64,000 nt of DNA from assembly GCA_937995535.1 (NCBI GenBank), contig CALKJU010000054.1, positions 62,001-126,000 of the forward strand, read 5' to 3'. The stretch's first letter is position 1. Every line of letters starts with the position of its first letter. The stretch is from an uncultured Alphaproteobacteria bacterium (GTDB taxonomy: Bacteria > Pseudomonadota > Alphaproteobacteria > Geminicoccales > Geminicoccaceae). The notes beneath the pieces are model-generated. The model saw only the letters and a program-made list of their open reading frames with translations. It searched no databases and was not told where the DNA came from. Both the position numbers and the translations under genes were made by a program. Shown here piece by piece: positions 1 to 11,495 of the stretch.

Positions 1-600
1 GGCGTAACGGTCCCGGGCCGGGTCCGTGAGCTTCGGCCCGTAGACCTCCTTGAGTTCCTGCCAGGTCGCCGGCGGCGCGGTGAAGCCGGCCTCCTCGAGC
101 TGGCACTTGTTGTAGAACAGCAGCCCCGAATAGTTGTCGAAGGGCAGGCCGTAGACCTGCTCGTCCCAGGTGCCGAAGGACTCCAGCAGGATCGGGAAGA
201 AGCCGTCCAGCTTGAGGTCCGGGTCGACCAGCGCCGGATCATCGATGAACCGCGACATCGGCGCGACCCAGCCCGACTCCGCGAACTCGCCGATCCACAC
301 CACGTCGATCAGGGCGATGTCGAACTCCTGCGTCCCACCGGTGAAATCGAGCACCTGGCGCTCGCGGCTGTTCTCGTAGGGCAGCGTCTCCCAGGTCACC
401 TTGATCCCGGTCGCGGCCTCGAACTCCGGGATCAGCTTGATCGCCGCCGCGTAGCCCGGCCGGTCGAGGAACAGGGCCTTGATCGTGGTGCCCTTGTAGG
501 GCGCCGCCGCTTCCTCGACGGTCCACGCCCGCGCCAGCGGGCTGCTGCCCAGCAAGGCGGCCGTCAAGGCGGCGAGCGTCGCGCCGCGTGCGATGCGCAT
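1..600 (-). CDS. ABC transporter solute-binding protein, family 1 (sugar type), 5' part
   Basis: The first 200 residues of a periplasmic binding protein; the rest lies beyond the left edge. The ATG at 598-600 opens a signal peptide (Met-Arg-Ile-Ala-Arg, then an Ala/Leu-rich core and an Ala-Arg-Ala cleavage region near residue 25). The mature part reads like the UgpB/MalE-like family 1 proteins: a beta strand with [12 protein letters not shown], an [20 protein letters not shown] segment, [20 protein letters not shown], then [16 protein letters not shown]. These proteins capture sugars or related polyols for an ABC importer whose permeases would be expected further left. It is divergent from the cobalamin-riboswitch operon, so the two share the upstream region 601-742. 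The substrate cannot be read from this fragment. Confidence 0.85.
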   Translation of the reverse strand, partial: MRIARGATLAALTAALLGSSPLARAWTVEEAAAPYKGTTIKALFLDRPGYAAAIKLIPEFEAATGIKVTWETLPYENSRERQVLDFTGGTQEFDIALIDVVWIGEFAESGWVAPMSRFIDDPALVDPDLKLDGFFPILLESFGTWDEQVYGLPFDNYSGLLFYNKCQLEEAGFTAPPATWQELKEVYGPKLTDPARDRYA

Positions 601-742
601 GTCGGGTGTCCTCCCCTGCAGCGGCGGCCTGCCCGCCGCGTCATTCTGCGAATGCGGCGAGGATGATGCCGACGGGCGAGAAATCAAGCCGGACGACGGG
701 CCGGTCTTGACGGCATGGTTGGACCGCCGCATGGTCGACCGT
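601..742. other. Divergent promoter region between the sugar-type binding protein and the riboswitch operon
   Basis: This 142-base stretch must carry promoters for both the leftward binding-protein gene and the rightward riboswitch transcript. I see no convincing -35/-10 pair and no clear operator. It is GC-rich and holds no supportable gene. Confidence 0.4.
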
Positions 743-906
743 GCCGATGCCCGCAAGGGCCTAACAGGGAACACGGTGAGACCGCTCGCGGTCGAGTCCG
801 TGGCTGCCCCCGCAACTGTAAGCGGCGAGCCCGCGTCACACGAAGCCACTGGGCAACCGGGAAGGCGTGACGAGGCGAGGACCCGCGAGCCAGGAGACCT
901 GTCGGC
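743..906 (+). promoter_or_regulatory. Cobalamin (adenosylcobalamin-type) riboswitch
   Basis: The conserved B12-box elements appear in order on the + strand: AACAGGGAA...GGTG near 763-778, the core CCCCCGCAACTGTAAGCGG at 806-824, GCCACTGGG at 845-853, GGGAAGGC at 859-866, and the 3' element GAGCCAGGAGACC at 887-899. The ends GCCGA (743-747) and TCGGC (902-906) can pair as the closing stem. This class senses coenzyme B12 and usually represses B12 synthesis or cobalt/corrinoid uptake genes. No intrinsic terminator follows, so control of translation is more likely. The downstream genes are a leader ORF, a DUF1636 protein and an ABC importer. Confidence 0.93.
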
Positions 907-923
907 GCCGTCAATGTCTCGAG

Positions 924-940
924 TCCGTCGGGTGGACGGA
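924..940 (+). promoter_or_regulatory. Hairpin just upstream of the leader ribosome-binding site
   Basis: TCCGTC (924-929) pairs perfectly with GACGGA (935-940) around a five-base loop. It ends immediately before the AGGGAGGG ribosome-binding sequence. Its position after the riboswitch 3' element suggests that it belongs to the expression platform. That role is inferred from position only. Confidence 0.4.
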
Positions 941-952
941 AGGGAGGGACCG

Positions 953-1027
953 ATGAGCCGACATCTCGGCATCCACTTGATCGAGCGACGATTGACGTCC
1001 CCGGTGCCGGTCGAAGTCGGCACCTGA
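953..1027 (+). CDS. Possible 24-residue leader peptide between riboswitch and DUF1636 gene
   Basis: A short frame ([13 protein letters not shown]..., 24 residues) with an unusually strong ribosome-binding sequence, GAAGGGAGGG at about 939-948, placed five to nine bases before its ATG. It stops at 1027, three bases before the GTG of the DUF1636 gene, which lacks a good ribosome-binding site of its own. Translation of the two may therefore be coupled. A hairpin (924-940) abuts the ribosome-binding sequence and another (1003-1024) covers the 3' end of the frame. I do not recognise the peptide. It could instead be an accident of the riboswitch expression platform. Confidence 0.4.
   Translation: MSRHLGIHLIERRLTSPVPVEVGT
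1003..1024 (+). promoter_or_regulatory. Hairpin in front of the DUF1636 start
   Basis: GGTGCCG (1003-1009) and CGGCACC (1018-1024) form a perfect 7-bp stem with an 8-base loop. The stem spans the last codons of the leader frame and ends seven bases before the GTG at 1031. It could hold initiation of the next gene closed unless a ribosome translates the leader. No T-run follows, so it is not a terminator. Confidence 0.45.
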
Positions 1028-1030
1028 GTC

Positions 1031-1480
1031 GTGCCCCGCGCGGCGCTGTCGGTTTGCGTGCGTTGTCGCGGCGATGACGGCGGCGATGACCACGAGCCGC
1101 GTCCCGGGGCGCGATTCGCCGATGCGATCGAGGCCGAGCTCACCGCCGGAGCGTGGTCCGGCGGGGCGTTCGACCTTCGACGCATCCGCTGCATGAGCCA
1201 GTGTCGCCGGCCCTGTGTCGTCGCCTCCAGCCATCCGCGACGCTTCACCTACCTGTTCGGCGACCTCGCGCCAGCCACCGACGCCGGCGCGGTCGCCGCC
1301 GCCTTCAGCCTCTGGCTGAGCAGACCGGACGGCTACGTGACGCGAGACGAACGACCAGCGCCGCTGCGCGCCGGCATCCTCGCCCGGATTCCGCCACTCG
1401 GTCGCAGGCATGAGCTCGTCACCGCGATGCGCCGGCTGCCCGACCGGTCGCGCTGCCAGGACCAGGAGGACCGACGATGA
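1031..1480 (+). CDS. DUF1636 family predicted metal-binding protein
   Basis: 149 residues, GTG start. It has the pattern of the DUF1636 (COG5469) family: an N-terminal CVRC pair (Cys9, Cys12), a CMSQCRRPC cluster (Cys54, Cys58, Cys62), the FTYLFGDL segment, and a C-terminal ILARIPPL segment after a conserved DGY and ERPAPLR. The cysteines suggest a bound metal or an iron-sulfur cluster in a thioredoxin-like fold. The biochemical role is unknown, but family members often sit beside cobalamin-riboswitch-controlled cobalt or corrinoid genes. Here the stop overlaps the ATG of the binding-protein gene (ATGA at 1477-1480), so the two are translationally coupled. Confidence 0.82.
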   Translation: MPRAALSVCVRCRGDDGGDDHEPRPGARFADAIEAELTAGAWSGGAFDLRRIRCMSQCRRPCVVASSHPRRFTYLFGDLAPATDAGAVAAAFSLWLSRPDGYVTRDERPAPLRAGILARIPPLGRRHELVTAMRRLPDRSRCQDQEDRR

Positions 1481-2976
1481 AGGGACTGTCGCGTCGACGG
1501 GCGTTGCTCGTCGTCATCGGCTCGCTTTTGCCGCTGGTCGGAGGGGCGGCCGTGCACGCGCAGGAGACGCGCGTCACCGTGGGCCAGACCTTCATCGCCG
1601 AGAGCCTCGATCCGACCGAGGGCAGTGCCGGCTGGGCGCTGACCTCGCACGGCGTCGCCGAGACCTTGTTCACCGTGGATCGGCATGGCGAGATCGTCCC
1701 GCGCTTGGCCGAGAGCATCGAGCCGCGCGACGACGGAAGCTGGGTGCTCACCCTGCGTGCGGATCGTCGGTTCTCCGACGGGACACCGGTCACGGCGGCT
1801 GAGGTCGCCGCGGCCCTGACCCGCGTCACCGATCTCAACCCGGCGGCGCGCGCCTCCGCCGGCCGCCTGCACGCCACCGCGCTGAGCGACCATGAACTGC
1901 TGATCACGTCGGAACGCCCGACGCCCGTGATGGCGTCGGTCCTGGCCGAGTGGCCGCTGGCCATTGCCCGACTGACGGAGCGCGGCCCGGTCTTCACCGG
2001 ACCGTTCGCCGTCGCCGAGTTCGAGCCGGGCATCCGCCTCCTGCTCGTGCCCAACCCCTACTTCCCCGATGCGGTGCGGCGTCCGGCCGTCGACCTGCGG
2101 CGGATCGCGGACGGGCAGGCCCTGGCACTCGGCCTGAAGGCGGGCGAGTTCGACCTCGCCTTCAACCTGCCCTCGGAGGCGCTGGGCCTGCTGCGTGCCG
2201 ATCCGGCCCTGATCGTGAAGTCGTTCCCGGTCGGCTATCAGTACATGATGTGGCTCAACACACGCGGGGAGCCCCTCGCGGACGTCCGGGTCCGCCGGGC
2301 GCTGGCGTTGGCGATCGATCGCGATGAGCTGGTCAAGGCGATCCGTGCCGGCCGGCCGAGCCGCAGCGCCTATGCCGACTACTTTGCCTTCGCCGGCGAG
2401 GCGTCGCCGCCGCATGACCCGGCGGCGGCCGCACGACTCCTCGACGAGGCGGGCTGGCGCGTCGGGCCCGACGGTCGGCGCGCCCGCGACGGAGCGCCGC
2501 TGACCTTGTCCCTGTGGGCCTATCCCCAGCGCCCGGACCTCGTGACCATGCAACCGGTCCTGAAGGCCCAGCTCGCGGCCCTCGGCATCGCCGTCGAGAC
2601 GCGCCTCACCGAGGAGCCGACATCGACGGCTCGTGCCGCAGCGTTCGACCTTATGCTGTGGGCGCAGCACACCGCGCCGGCCGGCGATCCGGCTTTCTTC
2701 CTCCGCCTCTTCCTGAGCCCGGACGCAGCCAACAACTTCGCCGGGATCGACGAGCCACGCCTGAGCAAGGTCCTGGACCGTTTGGGCGAGGCCGGCGAGC
2801 CTGCGGCACGGGTCGCGCTCGCCAAGGAAGCGCAGGCCGTGATCGCCGAGACCGTGCCGGTCGTGTTCCTGGTCACACCCGAGTGGCATGTAGGCCTGTC
2901 ACGGCGTCTCGCCGGCTACGAGCCATGGGGTTCGGACTACTACGTCATCCGCGAGGATCTGACGGTCACCCGGTGA
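1477..2976 (+). CDS. ABC transporter substrate-binding protein, peptide/nickel family (SBP_bac_5)
   Basis: 499 residues, normal for the OppA/DppA/NikA family. Residues 1-29 form a signal peptide ending at AVHA-Q. The family landmarks follow: SLDPTEGS near the N-terminus, GVAETLFTVDRHGEIVPRLAES, SDGTPVTAAEVAAAL, then VRRALALAIDRDEL in the middle. The protein binds a substrate in the periplasm for the two permeases that follow. Because the operon lies behind a B12 riboswitch, a cobalt, nickel-chelate or corrinoid-related substrate is more likely than a peptide; this is inference from context. Its start overlaps the stop of the DUF1636 gene. Confidence 0.9.
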   Translation: MKGLSRRRALLVVIGSLLPLVGGAAVHAQETRVTVGQTFIAESLDPTEGSAGWALTSHGVAETLFTVDRHGEIVPRLAESIEPRDDGSWVLTLRADRRFSDGTPVTAAEVAAALTRVTDLNPAARASAGRLHATALSDHELLITSERPTPVMASVLAEWPLAIARLTERGPVFTGPFAVAEFEPGIRLLLVPNPYFPDAVRRPAVDLRRIADGQALALGLKAGEFDLAFNLPSEALGLLRADPALIVKSFPVGYQYMMWLNTRGEPLADVRVRRALALAIDRDELVKAIRAGRPSRSAYADYFAFAGEASPPHDPAAAARLLDEAGWRVGPDGRRARDGAPLTLSLWAYPQRPDLVTMQPVLKAQLAALGIAVETRLTEEPTSTARAAAFDLMLWAQHTAPAGDPAFFLRLFLSPDAANNFAGIDEPRLSKVLDRLGEAGEPAARVALAKEAQAVIAETVPVVFLVTPEWHVGLSRRLAGYEPWGSDYYVIREDLTVTR

Positions 2977-2997
2977 GGCGTCAGAGGAGCGCCGGCG

Positions 2998-3909
2998 ATG
3001 TTCCGGGCCGTCGTGGCGGGCGTCGGCCTTGCGGCTTTCCTCCTCGCAGCCTTCCTCCTGCTGCGCATCATGCCGGGTGATCCGGCCGAGCTGCGCCTCC
3101 AGCGCCAGGATCTCGGCGGCGCGCAGCTGCGCGTGGAGATGCAACAGCGGCTCGGCACCGACCAGGCCCTCGCGGAGCAGCTCTCGGTCTGGATCAAGGG
3201 ATTGCTGCGCGGCGATCTGGGCCGGTCGTTTGCCAGCGACCGGCCCCTCGCAGCGGAGCTGACGCGACGCCTGCCTTGGTCCTTCGCCGTCGGCATGGGC
3301 GGCCTCGCCTTGGGAGCGATGATCGGCATCGTCCTCGGCTTTGCCAGCGCGGCCCGCGGCGGCACCGCGGCGCTGGCCGGCCGGGCCTTCGCCGTGGCCG
3401 GGCAGATCCTGCCGTCCTTCGGGGTGGCCGTTGTGCTCCTCTGGCTGCTCGCCGGACATTGGCAGCTCGTCCGGCCGCTGACCGGGCCGCCGGCGGAGCG
3501 CCTGCTGCTACCGGTCCTCGTCGTCGCTTTCTTCGCCGTCGGTGGCTTCGCCCGGGTCGTGACCCGGACGCTGCAGCAAGTCGAGCAGGCGCCGTTCTTC
3601 ACCGCCGCGCTGACCAAGGGGCTCGGGCGCAGCCAGGCGCTGCGCCGGCACGGCGGTGGTCACGCGATGCTGGCCGTGCTCGCGGTGCTCACGCCACAAC
3701 TGGGCTGGGCGATCGGCGGGACCGCCGTCGTCGAGCTGGTGTTCGGTCTCCCGGGCCTCTCCGTGTTCGTCGTCGAGGGCCTGCGCAACCGTGACTACCC
3801 GCTGCTGCAGGCGTTCCTGCTGATTGCCGGACTGTGGATCCTGCTCGCCCGCGGCTTCGTCAGCATGCTTGTCGCGTGGCTCGATCCGCGGCCTCGTCCT
3901 TTCGAGTGA
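2998..3909 (+). CDS. ABC transporter permease, DppB/NikB type
   Basis: 303 residues with about six membrane segments. The N-terminal LLRIMPGDPAELRLQRQDLGG and the following GDLGRSFASDRPLAAELTRRLPWS are characteristic of the DppB/OppB half of peptide/nickel importers. The C-terminal half carries the usual AVVELVFGLPGLSVFVVEGLRNRDYPLLQA coupling region. A good ribosome-binding sequence (AGAGGAG at about 2983-2989) precedes the ATG. It follows the binding-protein gene by 21 bases and forms a pair with the next permease. Confidence 0.9.
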   Translation: MFRAVVAGVGLAAFLLAAFLLLRIMPGDPAELRLQRQDLGGAQLRVEMQQRLGTDQALAEQLSVWIKGLLRGDLGRSFASDRPLAAELTRRLPWSFAVGMGGLALGAMIGIVLGFASAARGGTAALAGRAFAVAGQILPSFGVAVVLLWLLAGHWQLVRPLTGPPAERLLLPVLVVAFFAVGGFARVVTRTLQQVEQAPFFTAALTKGLGRSQALRRHGGGHAMLAVLAVLTPQLGWAIGGTAVVELVFGLPGLSVFVVEGLRNRDYPLLQAFLLIAGLWILLARGFVSMLVAWLDPRPRPFE

Positions 3910-3916
3910 GCGAGCC

Positions 3917-4697
3917 TTGCCGACGCGTGGATGTCTGGCCGCCTTCGTCGTCCTGCTGGCCGGACTCGCGACCTGCTGGCAGCCGCATGATCCGCACGCG
4001 ATCGACCTTGAGCGCGCGCTCGCCGGTCCGAGCCTGCTCCACCCGCTGGGCACCGACCACCTTGGCCGCGATCTCGCGAGCCGGCTTGCGGTCGGAGCCG
4101 GCCGCACCTTGCTGGTCGCCGGCACCGCCCTGGGCCTGGGCGCCCTCCTGGGGCTCGCGCTCGGCCTCGCCGCGCCCGTGCTGGGGGGCGGCGCACGGCG
4201 GCTACTGCTCGATCTCGCGAGCCTGCTCCTGGTCCTGCCGCGGCTGCTGCTGGCGCTGGCTCTCACGGCGCTGTTCGGTCTTGCGCCGATCACGGCGGGC
4301 CTCTCCCTGGGCCTCGCCACGACCGCCCACCACACCCTGCTCACCGCAGCGCTGGCCGATGCGGTGCTCCGCGAGCCCTACTGGCTCGCGGCCCGCAGCC
4401 TCGGGAGTGGACGGTTGGCCTGCGCCCGACGCCATCTCCTGCCGGCCGTGAGGCCGGCCTTCCTGACCCACCTCGGGACCGAGGCGGCGCGGATCGTCGT
4501 CGCCTACAGCGAGCTCACCTTCATCGGCCTCGGCGCTGACAGCTCGGCACCGGATTGGGGCACGATGATCTGGGACTATCGCCTGTATCTGCTGGAAAGT
4601 CCGCGCCTGACGCTGGCGCCACTGATGGCCATCGCGGTGTTGGCCCTCGCCTTGCACCTGGCGTTCGACCCGGTCGAACCGCGCGGCCGGCGCCCTG

Positions 4698-4720
<23 letters not shown>
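3917..4720 (+). CDS. ABC transporter permease, DppC/NikC type
   Basis: About 267 residues from the TTG at 3917; an ATG at 3824 in the same frame would make 298 residues but would overlap the previous gene by 86 bases. Family marks are [24 protein letters not shown] near the N-terminus and the [21 protein letters not shown] coupling segment. The start is uncertain. It completes a heterodimeric membrane channel with the preceding permease. No ATP-binding subunit follows; uvrA lies immediately after on the other strand, with a 23-base tail-to-tail overlap. The importer must borrow an ATPase encoded elsewhere. Confidence 0.85.
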
Positions 4721-7547
<2,827 letters not shown>

Positions 7548-7693
7548 CGAGCCCGCCGGCGGCAGAAACGCTGGCGCGTTAGATGCGTCGTGGCGAGCCT
7601 TGCGGCAAGTCGGCATTGCCGGTAGCGCAAGCGGTCTGTTGCCGGCACACTGGCAGCAGCGGGCGGCCGGTCGGTGCGCGGGCGAGGTGGGCG

Positions 7694-8221
7694 ATGGCGG
7701 GCAGCGTCAACAAGGTGATCCTGATCGGCAACCTCGGGCGCGATCCGGAGGTGCGCTACACGCAGGCCAACCAGAAGGTGGTCAACCTGCGCATCGCCAC
7801 GAGCGAGCGCTGGCGCGACCGGCAGTCGGGCGAGACCCGCGAACGCACCGAGTGGCACAGCGTCGTGATCTTCAACGAGAACCTCGCCGACGTCGCGGAG
7901 AAGTACCTGAGCAAGGGCCGGACCGTCTACATCGAGGGGCAGCTGCAGACGCGCAAGTGGACCGACCAGCAGGGCCAGGAGCGCTACACCACCGAGATCG
8001 TGCTGCAGCGCTTCCGCGGCGAGCTGGTGCTGCTCGGTGGGCGCGGCGAGGATGCCGGCGGCGGGCGCGACCTCGCCGGGCCGGGCCCCGACGAGTTCGC
8101 CGACGAGCCGCCGCGCGGCAGCGCCGCGGCTGGCCGCGCCGCGCCGGCGCCGCGTGGCGGAGCTGGTGGCCGCGGCCCCGCCCGTCCGGCCGACGACCTC
8201 GACGACGATATCCCGTTCTGA
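7694..8221 (+). CDS. ssb: Single-stranded DNA-binding protein
   Basis: 175 residues. An OB-fold domain ([22 protein letters not shown]... to about residue 110, with [14 protein letters not shown]) is followed by a Gly/Ala/Pro-rich linker and the acidic C-terminal tail DDLDDDIPF, which docks repair and replication partners. It coats single-stranded DNA. The ATG at 7694 is preceded by GAGGTGG, a good ribosome-binding sequence, and gives the canonical N-terminus. It is divergent from uvrA; a shared control region lies in 7548-7693. Confidence 0.97.
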   Translation: MAGSVNKVILIGNLGRDPEVRYTQANQKVVNLRIATSERWRDRQSGETRERTEWHSVVIFNENLADVAEKYLSKGRTVYIEGQLQTRKWTDQQGQERYTTEIVLQRFRGELVLLGGRGEDAGGGRDLAGPGPDEFADEPPRGSAAAGRAAPAPRGGAGGRGPARPADDLDDDIPF

Positions 8222-8249
8222 CCACCTGACCCGACCCGGATCGCACCTC

Positions 8250-9425
8250 GTGCCCCTGCCTCGGGCGACCCGCGCCCGCGCCGCGCTCGCGGCCGTGTTC
8301 TTCGTCAACGGTTGCGGCCTCGGCCTGTGGGCCGGGCACATCCCGCTGGTCCGCCGCGGCCTCGGGCTGACCGAGTCAGAACTCGGCCTGGCGCTGCTGG
8401 CCATGGCCGCCGGTGCGATTGCGCTGATGCCGGCGATGGGCTGGCTCGCGCATCGTTTCGGCTCGGACCGCTGCGTCCGCCTCGCCGGTGTGCTGTTCGC
8501 GTTGGGCCTCGGCCTGCCCGTGCTCGCGCCGAGTTGGGGCCTGCTGGTCCTGGCCACGTTCCTCCTCGGCGCGGCCAACGGAGCGCTCGACGTCGCCCAG
8601 AGCACCAACGGGACCGCTCTCGAGCGGGCGCTCGGCCGGCCGGTGATGTCGTCGCTCAACGGTTTCTTCAGCCTTGGCGGTGTCGTCGGCGCGGGCCTCG
8701 CCAGCGTGCTGCTCGTCTCGGGCATCGCACCCGTCCCCGGCCTGCTCCTGGTGAGCCTCGCGCTCGCCGCGATGATCGCCGTGGCGGGGCCGGCGCTCCA
8801 CCTCGACCGCGCCGCGCCGGGCGAGGACGGTGGCCATCACCTGCGGCTGCCGTCCGGCGCTGCGCTCGGTCTGGGCCTCCTCGCCCTGCTTGGCGTGCTC
8901 AGCGAGTGGGCGATGCTCGACTGGAGCGGGGTCTACCTCGCCGATGTCCTGGACGCTTCGAGCAGCGTCGCGCCGCTCGGGTTCGGCGCGTTCGCGGCGG
9001 CGATGACCATCGGTCGCTTCACCGGCGACGCCGCGGTCCGGCGCTGCGGTGCGCAGCGCCTGTTCCTGCTCTCCAACCTGCTTGCGGCTCTGGGCGTCGT
9101 CCTGGTCGTGATGGCGCCGACGGCGCCGGCGGCGTTGCCAGGCTTCGCCGTCGCCGGGCTCGGCATCGCCAACATCTTCCCGCTGGTCATCTCCGGTGCC
9201 GCGCGGCTGCCGGGAACCGTGCCCAGCGTGGCGGTGGCCGCCGTCGCCACCTTGGCCTATGCTGGTGGCTTGGTCGGTCCGGTGCTGATCGGCTTCGCGG
9301 CGGAGGCGTTCGGGCTGCGCCTCGCGCTGGCCGGTCTGCTCGCCGCACCACTGGCGATCTTCGTTGCCGCCGTCGGTGGCGGGGTCCGGCTCACTGCGGT
9401 GCCGGCCCGCGCCGGGACCGCCTAG
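8250..9425 (+). CDS. MFS transporter
   Basis: About 391 residues from the GTG at 8250, with twelve predicted membrane segments in two halves separated by a polar stretch near HLDRAAPGEDGGHH. The loop GWLAHRFGSDRCVRLAG resembles the MFS motif A between helices 2 and 3, and ANGALDVAQSTNGTALERALGRPVMSSLNGFFSLGG resembles FucP/YbjJ-type members. This suggests a sugar or drug/metabolite permease of that subgroup; the substrate is not predictable. It starts 28 bases after ssb and is followed 18 bases later by an EamA transporter, so the two exporters are probably co-transcribed. Confidence 0.85.
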   Translation: MPLPRATRARAALAAVFFVNGCGLGLWAGHIPLVRRGLGLTESELGLALLAMAAGAIALMPAMGWLAHRFGSDRCVRLAGVLFALGLGLPVLAPSWGLLVLATFLLGAANGALDVAQSTNGTALERALGRPVMSSLNGFFSLGGVVGAGLASVLLVSGIAPVPGLLLVSLALAAMIAVAGPALHLDRAAPGEDGGHHLRLPSGAALGLGLLALLGVLSEWAMLDWSGVYLADVLDASSSVAPLGFGAFAAAMTIGRFTGDAAVRRCGAQRLFLLSNLLAALGVVLVVMAPTAPAALPGFAVAGLGIANIFPLVISGAARLPGTVPSVAVAAVATLAYAGGLVGPVLIGFAAEAFGLRLALAGLLAAPLAIFVAAVGGGVRLTAVPARAGTA

Positions 9426-9443
9426 CCACCAACGGTACGCCCC

Positions 9444-10355
9444 ATGCCCCCGGAGCAGGCGCCACCGGTCGCAGCGCGAGCCGCCGCCGACGCCTACTGG
9501 GCGAGTGTGCTGCGCTTGCTCGCGACAACCGTGCTGTGGAGCACAGCGGGTCTCGTCGTTCGGCTCGTGCACAGCGCCGATCCGTTCGAGCTGAACGCGA
9601 TCCGCGCCGGTGCCATGGCCGTCGTTCTGGTCGGCTGGCTGCGCTGGCGCTACGGCCGCGCTTGGCTCACCGTGTTCCGCGCCCTCGATCGGCCGACCCT
9701 GCTCGTCGTCCCGGCGTTCTTCGCGATCGGCTCGACCCTGTGGATCGTCGCGCTGTCGTGGACGACGGTGGCCCGCGCCGTGGTCCTCGGCTCGACCACC
9801 CCGGTCTTCGCCGCCATCCTGGCGCCGCTGCTCGCCCGCGAGCCGACCCGGCCGATGATCTGGGCGGCGGCCCTGGTCGGCGTCGGCGGTGTGTTCCTCA
9901 TCGCCGCCGGTCCGGCGACGCCCGGCGTGGCCCTCAACCTCGGTGACCTGGCGGCGCTTCTCAACGCCGCCCTGTTCGCCTGTCAGGTGACGATGCTGCG
10001 GCGCAGCCGGCATGTGGACATGGTCCCGGCCTTCGTGCTCGGCGGGCTGCTCGCGGCGGTCCTCGACCTGGCACTGGCCGGCGGCCTGTCCGTCGCCGCC
10101 GGCGACGTGGCGCTGATCGTGCTCCTCGGCGGCATGCAGCTGGCACTCCCGGTGATCCTGCTGGCGCGCGGTGCGCGCGATGTGCCGGCGGTGCAGATCA
10201 CGCTGATCGCGCTGCTCGAGATGGTCCTCGCGCCACTCTGGGTCTGGCTCGCGGTCGGCGAGGCGCCGGCGCTCGCGACCGCGTTGGGCGGCCTCGTCAT
10301 CGTCGCCGCCGTGGTCCTGGCGACCGCAGCGCGCGAGCCTACGCCCCGAGCCTAG
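9444..10355 (+). CDS. EamA/DMT family transporter
   Basis: 303 residues with ten predicted membrane segments in two homologous halves, the layout of EamA (DUF6) drug/metabolite transporters. The first half contains TVLWSTAGLVVRLVHSADPFELNAIRAG and SWTTVARAVVLGSTTPVFAAIL, the second LIALLEMVLAPLWVWLAVGEAPALAT, all typical. Such proteins usually export small metabolites or amino acids. It lies directly after the MFS gene; its stop overlaps the stop of zapA by four bases (convergent). Confidence 0.87.
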   Translation: MPPEQAPPVAARAAADAYWASVLRLLATTVLWSTAGLVVRLVHSADPFELNAIRAGAMAVVLVGWLRWRYGRAWLTVFRALDRPTLLVVPAFFAIGSTLWIVALSWTTVARAVVLGSTTPVFAAILAPLLAREPTRPMIWAAALVGVGGVFLIAAGPATPGVALNLGDLAALLNAALFACQVTMLRRSRHVDMVPAFVLGGLLAAVLDLALAGGLSVAAGDVALIVLLGGMQLALPVILLARGARDVPAVQITLIALLEMVLAPLWVWLAVGEAPALATALGGLVIVAAVVLATAAREPTPRA

Positions 10356-10684
10356 GCGACCTGCGAGATCCGCTCGGCGAGCTCGGAGAGCCGGCTGGCC
10401 GCGGTCTCGATCCGCGCCACCGTCGCCTCGTGCGCCGCGCTCACGGCGTCGTCCGCGGCCGCGCGCTGCCGGTCCGCCTCGCCACGGGCCTGATCCAGTT
10501 CGTCGGCGAGGGTGAGGCAGGTCAGCACCAGCAGCATCGACTCCTCGAGATGGCCGAGCCGGCCGCTCAGGCCGGCGGCGCGCGCGTCGACCGCCCGGGC
10601 CAGCTCGGTGACGCGCGCCACCTCGCCCGGGCCGCACTGGATGCGGTAACGCCGCCCGCCGACCGCGATCGAGACGATCTCCAC
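10352..10684 (-). CDS. zapA: Cell division protein ZapA
   Basis: 110 residues from a GTG at 10682-10684. The N-terminal VEIVSIAVGGRRYRIQCGPGEVARVTELARAVDARAAGL is the ZapA dimerisation domain, followed by a helical coiled-coil tail. ZapA binds FtsZ and bundles protofilaments at the division ring. A frame extending upstream from an ATG at 10756 exists, but it would run into the coiled-coil gene, so the GTG is preferred. The coiled-coil gene ends four bases upstream, so the two are probably one transcript. Confidence 0.85.
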   Translation of the reverse strand: MEIVSIAVGGRRYRIQCGPGEVARVTELARAVDARAAGLSGRLGHLEESMLLVLTCLTLADELDQARGEADRQRAAADDAVSAAHEATVARIETAASRLSELAERISQVA

Positions 10685-10688
10685 GCGC

Positions 10689-11351
10689 TCAGGCCCGCGC
10701 GTCGCCGGGCTGCAGCGCGCGGCTGAGCGATTCCGTTGCGGAGCGCGCGGCCCCACTCAGCCGCTCGGCCAGCGCCACGGCCCGTGTCAGCTCGCCGGCG
10801 AGCCGCTCCTTCTCACCACGTGCGGCGGCGAGCTCGCGCTCGAGGGTCTGGCGCGCGCCGGCGAGCTGGCTCACCTGCGCCTCGAGCCGCTCCTTGGCCT
10901 GGGTCAGCACCGCCAGCTCCTTGCGCAGCCGCTCGGTCATGGTGCCACTCTCGCGCAGCCGGCCCTCCAGTTCGTCGGTGCGTCGCGCCGCCTCGGCACC
11001 CTGCTGCTCCAGCTCGGCGCGCGTCGCCGTCAGGTCCTGCAGCAGGCGCTCGCGCTCCGCGCGCAGCGCGTCGCGCTCCTGGGCGAGCTCGTCCCGCTCG
11101 GCCGCGAGCTGCGCCGCCGCTGCGCTGGCCGCGGCGACCTCTCGCTCGGCGCGGGCGCGTGCCTCCGCCGCGGCGGCCTCCGCCGCCGCGACCCCGGCCG
11201 CGACGCGCCGCTCCACCGCAGCCTCGGCCGCCGCGATCCGCCGCTCCGCCTCGGCCTCGATCTCGCGCCAGCGGGCCAGCCGGTCGACCAGCGTCTCCAG
11301 CCGCGCGAACGCCTCGTCGAGTTTGGCCTGCGCGGCATCGAGCATCTGCAT
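10689..11351 (-). CDS. Coiled-coil protein upstream of zapA
   Basis: 220 residues, almost entirely alpha-helical coiled coil rich in Ala, Glu and Arg (heptads run from LDEAFARLETLVDRL near residue 10 to about residue 205). No catalytic motif or signal peptide is visible. Its place directly before zapA on the same strand is where alphaproteobacteria often carry a DUF4164-type coiled-coil protein, so a role with ZapA in division is a reasonable inference. The start is the ATG at 11349-11351; the frame stays open further upstream, but only as a shadow of the divergent aminotransferase gene. Confidence 0.7.
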   Translation of the reverse strand: MQMLDAAQAKLDEAFARLETLVDRLARWREIEAEAERRIAAAEAAVERRVAAGVAAAEAAAAEARARAEREVAAASAAAAQLAAERDELAQERDALRAERERLLQDLTATRAELEQQGAEAARRTDELEGRLRESGTMTERLRKELAVLTQAKERLEAQVSQLAGARQTLERELAAARGEKERLAGELTRAVALAERLSGAARSATESLSRALQPGDARA

Positions 11352-11495
11352 CGCCCGGCGTCTCCCGGCCGCGGAAACGAACGTGGTGGCCGTGCCACGC
11401 ACGCGCCGGCCCGTCAACGTCGGTGGCGGACGTGTGACGATGCCAGCGCTGCCCCCGTCGACGACGTGCGGCGCTTCTGGTTTGCTCGCGCCGCC

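Noticed and set aside
593-1027. A 144-codon + strand frame covering the riboswitch
   Set aside because: It runs through the B12 aptamer, whose conserved bases explain the sequence. Only the last 24 codons, with their own ribosome-binding site, are kept as a candidate leader.
10340-10360. A 6S RNA gene next to zapA
   Set aside because: In many bacteria ssrS follows zapA, but here the EamA gene and zapA overlap by four bases, leaving no room.
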